17,725 bases of DNA from Deltaproteobacteria bacterium (GTDB lineage Bacteria; Desulfobacterota; DSM-4660; Desulfatiglandales; HGW-15), in contig JAFGDF010000286.1 of NCBI GenBank assembly GCA_016932235.1, forward strand, positions 1-17,725, in the 5' to 3' direction. The position numbers and the translations under genes were made by a program. The notes beneath the pieces are model-generated. The model was given only the letters and a program-made list of their open reading frames with translations. It searched no databases and was not told the DNA's origin. Positions 7,668 to 13,049 of this stretch are shown piece after piece (position 1 is the first letter of the stretch; each line of letters begins with the position of its first letter).

Positions 7668-7748
7668 ACATGAAACAGACCAGACACACGAAACACACGA
7701 AACAGACGAGACACACGAAACAGACGAAATAGACCAGACAGACGATAT
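7668..7748 (+). repeat. 9-bp tandem array upstream of BY-kinase
   Basis: Nine consecutive 9-base units with consensus AGACGAAAC (variants ACACGAAAC, AGACCAGAC, AGACGAGAC) end 14 bases before the kinase ATG. The array therefore forms most of the 5' leader if transcription starts upstream. A six-unit copy is at 17211-17264 and a two-unit remnant at about 9706-9723. Copy number is likely variable. Confidence 0.8.
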
Positions 7749-7762
7749 ATTCGGAGAATCTT

Positions 7763-9004
7763 ATGAAACATACCGGTAAATCCGGAAAAAGAAATAACAG
7801 TGAACTTGTGGATATCTTCCTTGCCAGTTATCCATCCAAGTCACGTTTTGCCGAGGCGTTCAGAACCATGCGGACCAACATCCAGTTCTCTTTTCTGGAC
7901 AGGGAGTTCCGTTCCATCCTCATAACAAGCGCCGGAGAATCTGAAGGAAAGACAAGCGCCGTAGCCAATCTTTCATATACCATGGCGCAGGCCGGAAAAA
8001 GCGTCCTGATGATAGACGCCGACCTGCGAAAACCCTTTCTGAGCCGTCTTGCTTCCAGAAGGGACTCCAACAGGGGGCTTACCAACATCCTCACCCATGT
8101 ATTGGGCGCCGAGGTGAAAAAAGGATCCCTAAAGGACAAGGGGATCACAGACCTTTTCAGGCTCATCAGCCTCCAGAAAAAGACCGGCCTCCTCTATCTC
8201 AAAGAGGAAAGGGAAGAAGTGGAGATACTCTTCGTCAATGGAGACCTCAGGGACCTTAACTGGCTCACAAGGCCGGAGGAGATGAAGCTTGCGACCATAC
8301 TTGTCAAAAACAATCTCTTAACAAAGGAAGACGTAAAAAAAGCCCTGGTCCGTCAGAAAATTACCGGCCAGAAACTGGGCCTGATCCTGATCAACATGGG
8401 ACTCCTGACAAAGGAAGACCTGGAGGGGATACTCAGTAATCATATAATGGAAGGGCTCAGGACCTCCATGCAGTTCAAGGAAGGTGACTATGAATTCAGG
8501 GAACTCAGTGAGTCCGATCTCAGGCGCACATCTTTTGTAAACGTGGATTTTGAGCAGCTCTACAGCCAATTGCTCATCGGAGAAGAGGAACTGCCCTTTC
8601 TCAGAAAAGAGATTAATTCCTCCATAGAAAATATAGGCATCGATAATCTCTATCTCCTCCCGAGCGGCAGCCTCCCCCCCAATCCGTCCGAGCTTCTGGG
8701 ATCGGAGAGGATCTCATTTCTCATCAAAACCCTGGCAAAAAGCTTTGATCTCATAGTGATTGACACTCCACCCATACTGCCGGCCAGTGACGCCCTCCTC
8801 CTTGCTCCCCGTACGGATGGAGTAGTGCTTATGACCAAGGCCGGGCTTATGAACAGGGCGCTTGTGATAAAGGCCGTGGACCAGCTTAAGATGTCAAAGG
8901 CCAATATCCTGGGAATGGCCCTTAACCAGGTGGATACGAAAAGGGAAGGTTACTACAGGTACTATTACAAATATTACTCAAAGTATTACGGGGAAAAGGA
9001 CTAG
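7763..9004 (+). CDS. BY-kinase (CpsD/CapB type) with inserted PATAN/DUF4388-like and MshEN-like domain
   Basis: A 413-residue bacterial tyrosine autokinase. The oligomerisation motif ExxRxxRTN is at E31-R34-R37-N39, Walker A is GESEGKT (58-64), Walker A' is VLMIDADLRKP (81-91), Walker B is LIVIDTPP (330-337), and a tail contains nine tyrosines at 397-409. Normal CpsD proteins are about 230-240 residues. The excess is a block at about 119-285 between Walker A' and the LPSGSLPPNPSELL segment. That block has PATAN/DUF4388 features: ITDLFRLISLQKKTGLLYL (128-146), FVNGDL (157-162) and GDYEF (241-245). It also has two 24-residue MshEN-like motifs (175-198 and 204-227) separated by exactly five residues. 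The protein should phosphorylate its own tail, pair with the co-polymerase at 5902 and be reversed by CpsB at 835. GGAG about 8 bases upstream supports the start. The kinase call is firm; the ligand of the insert is unknown. Confidence 0.93.
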   Translation: MKHTGKSGKRNNSELVDIFLASYPSKSRFAEAFRTMRTNIQFSFLDREFRSILITSAGESEGKTSAVANLSYTMAQAGKSVLMIDADLRKPFLSRLASRRDSNRGLTNILTHVLGAEVKKGSLKDKGITDLFRLISLQKKTGLLYLKEEREEVEILFVNGDLRDLNWLTRPEEMKLATILVKNNLLTKEDVKKALVRQKITGQKLGLILINMGLLTKEDLEGILSNHIMEGLRTSMQFKEGDYEFRELSESDLRRTSFVNVDFEQLYSQLLIGEEELPFLRKEINSSIENIGIDNLYLLPSGSLPPNPSELLGSERISFLIKTLAKSFDLIVIDTPPILPASDALLLAPRTDGVVLMTKAGLMNRALVIKAVDQLKMSKANILGMALNQVDTKREGYYRYYYKYYSKYYGEKD

Positions 9005-9006
9005 CT

Positions 9007-9047
9007 CCCCAGTTGAACACCCCAGAGGGGACCCCGGTTCAACGGGG
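9007..9047. repeat. Stem-loop just after BY-kinase gene
   Basis: CCCC-A-GTTGAAC (9007-9018) pairs with GTTCAAC-GGGG (9037-9047), enclosing an inner hairpin CCCC-AGA-GGGG (9020-9030). There is no T run, so it is not a canonical intrinsic terminator. The outer GTTCAAC/GTTGAAC words resemble those of the three-way junction at 16121-16168. Confidence 0.5.
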
Positions 9048-9062
9048 CAAGCACAGCTCAGG

Positions 9063-9216
9063 GCTCATAGCAAAACAAAAAATTAAAGTTCAATGTTCAA
9101 AGTTCAAAGCTAATCCTGAACCTGGAATGTTAAACATGGAACTTAGAATACTGAACATCTAACCTTGACTTTGCGCTCTGCTCCCTGCTCTATGCCCTTT
9201 GCCATTTCCTATGAGC
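9063..9216 (-). repeat. MITE-like element, copy B (inverted relative to copy A)
   Basis: The reverse complement of 9061-9220 aligns along its whole length with 5249-5414, with only scattered substitutions and two small indels. Its ends are GCTCATAG (9064-9071) and CTATGAGC (9208-9215). It forms the right arm of an inverted pair that encloses the co-polymerase and kinase genes. Confidence 0.75.
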
Positions 9217-9265
9217 TATCACCTATGACCCATGAGCTAACCTGCTATGAGCTGATAAAAAAGTC

Positions 9266-9414
9266 CGGGAGGGATTCATGTTTCTCCTCCCTTTTGTAAA
9301 GCGAGCCGAGGAAGGATTCATGTTTCTCCTCCCTTTTCAAAAGGGAGTCCGGGAGGGATTTCAACTTCTCCTCCCTTTCGCAAAGGGAGGTCGGGAGGGA
9401 TTTAATGGAGGGCC
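9266..9414 (+). repeat. 42-bp hairpin repeat, three units plus closing partial unit
   Basis: The GGATT/GGGATT landmark recurs at 9274, 9316, 9358 and 9400, exactly 42 bases apart. The units differ: the hairpin loop is TGT, TCA-like or CGC, and the second unit has a damaged hairpin arm. The last partial unit ends in the common TTTAATGGAGGGCC. It follows a junction (9244-9265) nearly identical to the one after copy A at 5407-5425. Confidence 0.8.
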
Positions 9415-9472
9415 ATGCTCCACCCGCCCGGATGAAGGCGGGCAAGCCCGTGATTGAAATCAACTGTTTGTC

Positions 9473-9596
9473 ATCCTGCGGCCAGACCGCAGGATCCATA
9501 TTTTTACCATACTGATACGACTGCGAAACCATGTCGGTAACAAGTCATAGATTCTGCGGTTAAGCTTGTCCTGGACCTGATCCAGGACCGCAGAAT
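9473..9596. repeat. Two CATTCTGCGG-type stem-loops
   Basis: The first is ATCCTGCGG (9473-9481) / CCGCAGGAT (9487-9495) with a 5-base loop. The second has outer arms ATTCTGCGGT (9551-9560) / ACCGCAGAAT (9587-9596) enclosing GTCCTGGA (9568-9575) / TCCAGGAC (9581-9588). They belong to the GTCATTCTGCGG dispersed palindrome type, also seen at 15957-15982. The rest of 9597-9760 has no gene; a two-unit remnant of the 9-bp repeat is near 9706-9723. Confidence 0.7.
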
Positions 9597-9760
9597 GACA
9601 ACAAATAAATTATAATACAGAAGTATAAGTCACTTTGCGACAATTATAAATTTTCTTCACCTGAAGGCGAGGAATTTCAAACATCCCTGACCGGGACAAT
9701 AAAAACAGACCAGACAGACCGGAGAGTCAACAGCATATCATGCTCTAAGCCCAAAAACCT

Positions 9761-11293
9761 ATGCCCCATAACCATATTAAAATCCGCTATCCCCTGATCA
9801 TCATCATACTGATACTGACAATCCTCGCCCTTTACCCACTCTCCCTACGGCTCACGGGGCAGATCCGGCTGTTCATGGCGAACAATGCCATGGAGAACGG
9901 ATATTACGGCCTCGCCGCCGAGCGCCTTAAGAAGGCCTCCCGCCACCTTCCCCATGACTTTGGAATAAAGAATCAACTGGGCAGGGTATATCATAAACTC
10001 GCCTCACTGCGGAAAAGCGCGAGGGAGGAATGGCCCTTGCTCCTCAAATCCAGGGACTACTACATCATGGCGGAACAGGCCAATCCCCTGGACGCGGACA
10101 CGGCTTATGGAATGGCAAGGACGGAGATGCGGCTTGAACGCCTCCACAATCTTCTCTATCCCGGGGAGGCGGAAAAACCTTATAACCCCCTGCCCTGGTT
10201 CAGAAAGGCCCTGGATCTCCGGCCCAGCAGCATATCGTACCATTACGCCATGGCCTTTTACATGTCCCGTAAAAATATGGAAGAACTGCCATCTGTTATA
10301 AGCGGCCTCACCAGGATATATCCGTCCGCCTACTCCCGGCTGAGAAAAGAAAGGTTCTGGAATCCCTTTATCGAGGAAGCCGCTGGGAAGGGGATTGAGC
10401 AGGCCATAGAGGAGGGAGTAAACCCCAGGGAAGCGCACATGGCCCTTTCCCTTTTTTTGGCGGAAAAAAAAGACTGGCAGGCCGCCATAGAGCGATATAC
10501 ACAGGCACTCCGATACAGATCATTTGCTAACGGCACCTCAGAGTATTTCCATCTCGGCAGCCTCTACCTGAAGATCAATGACCTTGAAAAAGCCGAGCTA
10601 TACTTCACCAAAGGACTGGACAGGAGCAACAGCAGGGAAAAGGATTTTGAAAGGCTTTACTCTCTCTACAGGCGGGAAAAACGCCAGCATGAATTCACGA
10701 GATTCTATACCTCGGCCAAAAGGAACATTGTGACCACATCACGCATGGATATCCTTCTTGCCAGGACACTGATCGAGCTTGCGGATCTCGATAATGCCAG
10801 AGATATCCTTCAGGCTACCGTTAAACACAATCCCACAGCCGAGGCATATTACTGGCTTGCCATGATAGCGGAAAAGCAGGAAGACTGGGACACGATGGAG
10901 CTTGCCATACAGAAGGCCACGGTGTTCGACAGGCGAAACAGCCGGTACCACGCTATCTTCTCCGGGCTTCTCAACAGGCTCGGAAAGCTGGAAAAGGCGG
11001 AAAAGGAGGCGGACCTTGTCATTGATACCGAGCCAAAACCTTCGCCGTGGTCCTACAGCCACAGGGCCGGGATAAGATGGCGGAGGGAGGACTATAAGGG
11101 GGCCGCCATGGACTGGGAAAGGGCAGCCAGGATCAAGCCTGATCACGCGCCCTTTCATGCCAGGGCCGCCGAAGCCTTTCTTTTGTCTGGAGATCCGGAA
11201 AAGGCGCTATTGCATTATAAGAGCGCGGTGGACATTGATCCTGGTAACGATAAATATCGAAAGAGATACAATGATCTCAGAGAAAAACTTTGA
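9761..11293 (+). CDS. Membrane-anchored TPR-repeat protein of EPS locus
   Basis: A 510-residue protein with one N-terminal transmembrane segment (about 11-29, IIIILILTILALYPL), then an extended helical-repeat region. Recognisable TPR units include AAERLKKASRHLPHDFGI near the start, a unit around DWQAAIERYTQALRY, a LGSLYLKINDLEKAELYF unit, and a final AFLLSGDPEKALLHYKSA unit with DIDPGNDKY. The repeats would lie in the periplasm. TPR proteins in this position of EPS clusters act as scaffolds for synthesis or export complexes, but no specific partner can be read from the sequence. The start ATG at 9761 lacks a clear ribosome-binding site; it is kept because it is the first Met before the transmembrane segment. 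About 150 bases separate it from the following membrane protein. Confidence 0.85.
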   Translation: MPHNHIKIRYPLIIIILILTILALYPLSLRLTGQIRLFMANNAMENGYYGLAAERLKKASRHLPHDFGIKNQLGRVYHKLASLRKSAREEWPLLLKSRDYYIMAEQANPLDADTAYGMARTEMRLERLHNLLYPGEAEKPYNPLPWFRKALDLRPSSISYHYAMAFYMSRKNMEELPSVISGLTRIYPSAYSRLRKERFWNPFIEEAAGKGIEQAIEEGVNPREAHMALSLFLAEKKDWQAAIERYTQALRYRSFANGTSEYFHLGSLYLKINDLEKAELYFTKGLDRSNSREKDFERLYSLYRREKRQHEFTRFYTSAKRNIVTTSRMDILLARTLIELADLDNARDILQATVKHNPTAEAYYWLAMIAEKQEDWDTMELAIQKATVFDRRNSRYHAIFSGLLNRLGKLEKAEKEADLVIDTEPKPSPWSYSHRAGIRWRREDYKGAAMDWERAARIKPDHAPFHARAAEAFLLSGDPEKALLHYKSAVDIDPGNDKYRKRYNDLREKL

Positions 11294-11401
11294 GATAAAC
11301 GAACAACGAATGTCCGATTTTGTATTTTGAATAACCCTTTTACTCATGTAACCCAAAGGGCGGATCTGTATGCGCACTACATGCACAGCTATTCAGCTCA
11401 C

Positions 11402-11440
11402 AGCTCATAGCAAAACTAAAAACCTTATCACCTATGAGCT
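11402..11440 (-). repeat. Deletion derivative of the MITE-like element
   Basis: AGCTCATAG (11402-11410) and CTATGAGCT (11432-11440) enclose only 21 bases. The left end continues CAAAACTAAAAA, matching copy B's CAAAACAAAAAA. This looks like the ends of the 160-bp element with its middle lost. It abuts further AGCTAT words that contain the next gene's start codon. Confidence 0.55.
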
Positions 11441-11444
11441 ACCT

Positions 11445-12686
11445 ATGAGCTATCAGCTATCATCTATTCCCCTCTACCTGATATACGCCCTGCTGATATT
11501 CACCCCGCTTGCCCGCGGTTCTGTCCAGCCATGGGCCGTAACGGTTATTCATATTGTAACCCTTGTGGCGCTTGCTGCTTTTTTGATCGAAAAAACATGG
11601 AAACAAAACTGGCAATGGATCAAGACACCCTTGGATTTACCCCTGTTAATCCTTTTAATCCTTGTAATCCTGTCCACCCTATTCTCCTTACTCCCGAAAA
11701 TCAGCACTTGGTCCCTGATTTTACTAATCAACTATCTAACCATTTTCTATTTAACCATACATACGAACCGGACAAGGACCCAGTCAAAGAGACTCATCTT
11801 TATAATAATCGGGGTTGCAACATTCCTCGCCGTATTCGGCCTCTTCAAGAAATTCGGGATGAACCCCTTCCCCTGGTGGGAATATGGAGAGCTAAAATAT
11901 AATCCCGACTGGTTGTCTTCAACTTATGGGAACCATAACCATTTTGCGGGGTACATGGAAATGAGCATCCCCCTTGTTCTTGGTCTTTTCCTTCTGGGTT
12001 ACAGATCCGGAAAACTTTTTATCCTTGTCTACATAACCCTTTTAATCCTTACATCCTTAATCCTTTCTTTAAGTCGCGGCGGCTGGATAGGAACCCTGCT
12101 GGGCCTGGTCTTTATTACGATCGCCCTCTTCAGCAGTCGATATTTTAAGCGTAAAAAACTGCTCATTATATCCATCGCGGGTTTCATAGTCCTCGCCCTG
12201 ATCGTCCTCGCGAGCACCCCTGTTGTTGAAAGGATAAGGACACTGGAAAATGATGTTGAAGAGCCCAGCTTTGAGGGAAGGGTCAGCGCCTGGAGCGGTG
12301 TCATTGAGATGATCAGGGATCATCCCCTGCTGGGGACAGGACCTGGAACATTCGCCTCTGTTTTCACGCGATACCAGCCCCCCGGCCATGCGGCGAGATA
12401 TTTCTACGCCCACAACGACTACCTCCATTTTATCTCAGAGACAGGCCTGATATTAATTCCGATAATAATCTGGATGATTATTGCTGTGTACAGGAGAGGT
12501 TTTCATAAGCTCAAAAACTCCAGCCGCTTCGCGCGTGGCACAACCCTGGGGGCTTTAACGGGAATTACCGCCATTCTGGTCCACAGTATCGTCGATTTTA
12601 ACCTCCATATCCCCGCCAATGCGATCCTTTTTACCATACTGACAGCGATTGTCGCCGCTCCGTTACCGGTTAAAGAGGAGAAGTAG
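11445..12686 (+). CDS. O-antigen ligase/polymerase (Wzy/WaaL-like) membrane protein
   Basis: A 413-residue integral membrane protein with about ten or more hydrophobic helices. Family motifs are YGNHNHFAGY (161-170), SLSRGGW (208-214), a large extracytoplasmic loop (about 255-330) ending AHNDYLHFISETG (322-334), and HSIVDFNLHIPAN (380-392). These match the O-antigen ligase/polymerase (PF04932-type) fold, which transfers undecaprenyl-linked glycan to an acceptor. Polymerase and ligase cannot be separated by sequence. The frame is open from 11370, but the start is placed at 11445 because the upstream codons are intergenic repeat. The first eight residues (MSYQLSSI) are themselves encoded by the AGCTATCAGCTAT repeat, and no clear ribosome-binding site is seen. 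TAATCC words like those of intergenic DNA occur within the Leu/Ile-rich helices (11641-11672, 12021-12070). Confidence 0.9.
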   Translation: MSYQLSSIPLYLIYALLIFTPLARGSVQPWAVTVIHIVTLVALAAFLIEKTWKQNWQWIKTPLDLPLLILLILVILSTLFSLLPKISTWSLILLINYLTIFYLTIHTNRTRTQSKRLIFIIIGVATFLAVFGLFKKFGMNPFPWWEYGELKYNPDWLSSTYGNHNHFAGYMEMSIPLVLGLFLLGYRSGKLFILVYITLLILTSLILSLSRGGWIGTLLGLVFITIALFSSRYFKRKKLLIISIAGFIVLALIVLASTPVVERIRTLENDVEEPSFEGRVSAWSGVIEMIRDHPLLGTGPGTFASVFTRYQPPGHAARYFYAHNDYLHFISETGLILIPIIIWMIIAVYRRGFHKLKNSSRFARGTTLGALTGITAILVHSIVDFNLHIPANAILFTILTAIVAAPLPVKEEK

Positions 12687-12787
12687 TATCTGTCATCAGT
12701 TTCGAATTTTGTGTTTCGGATTTCGAATTTGTTTTCTATGAGCTCTGAGCAACCAGCTATCAAGGAACCTTGCTGGCATAAAATCAT

Positions 12788-12903
12788 TTTTGCAAAGGGA
12801 GGCCGGGAAGGATTCATCTTTCTCCTCCCTTTCGCAAAGGGAGGCCGGGAAGGATTCATCTTTCTCCTCCCTTTCGCAAAGGGAGGCCGGGAGGGATTTG
12901 AAT
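12788..12903 (+). repeat. 42-bp hairpin repeat, two full units with partial ends
   Basis: CGGGAAGG/CGGGAGGG landmarks at 12804, 12846 and 12888 give a strict 42-base period. Hairpins CCTCCCTTT/AAAGGGAGG have a CGC loop, and a half hairpin precedes the first full unit. The two full units are almost identical, which suggests recent duplication or gene conversion. The array lies between convergent genes and reads as a 14-residue peptide repeat in some frames, which is not taken as coding. Confidence 0.85.
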
Positions 12904-12959
12904 GGAGGGGCACGTTTTATCATGGCCGAAAAAACGGACGCGATAAAACGTGCCCCTTC
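12904..12959. repeat. Long stem-loop with conserved loop, copy 2
   Basis: Arms 12904-12921 and 12942-12959 pair over 18 positions with a single G-T wobble (core GGGGCACGTTTTATC / GATAAAACGTGCCCC). The 20-base loop ATGGCCGAAAAAACGGACGC matches the loop at 5501-5523, but the stem sequence is different. It lies between two convergent genes and could serve as a bidirectional transcription stop, although no T run follows. Confidence 0.8.
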
Positions 12960-13014
12960 GAAATCTTGAATGTGGAACCTGGAATCATAAATCCGCCCAA
13001 GTCCGCATGACTCG

Positions 13015-13049
13015 AAACTGAATAACTTAAGGATGTCCCGCTTATGGCT
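13015..13049 (+). repeat. Direct repeat, left copy
   Basis: AAACTGAATAACTTAAGGAT followed by GTCCCGCTTATGGCT closely matches 16228-16263 with about three substitutions and one base inserted. It contains the stop codon (TAA at 13044-13042, minus strand) of the fusion protein gene. Confidence 0.65.

Noticed and set aside
9007..9047. Intrinsic terminator after the kinase
   Set aside because: The stem-loop is sound but lacks a T run on either strand, so it is listed only as a stem-loop.
9005..9760. A missing gene in the 756-base gap after the kinase
   Set aside because: The gap is filled by a stem-loop, the MITE-like copy, 42-bp repeats and CATTCTGCGG palindromes. The 95-residue minus-strand frame there is a repeat artefact.
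11370..11444. 25-residue extension of the Wzy-like protein
   Set aside because: It is encoded by the MITE-like derivative and repeat words; the hydrophobic domain starts only after 11445.
12503..12913. Minus-strand open frame with 14-residue repeats over the 42-bp array
   Set aside because: 42 is divisible by 3, so the hairpin repeats stay open in several frames. The frame also runs over the 3' end of the Wzy-like gene and has no family similarity or ribosome-binding site.
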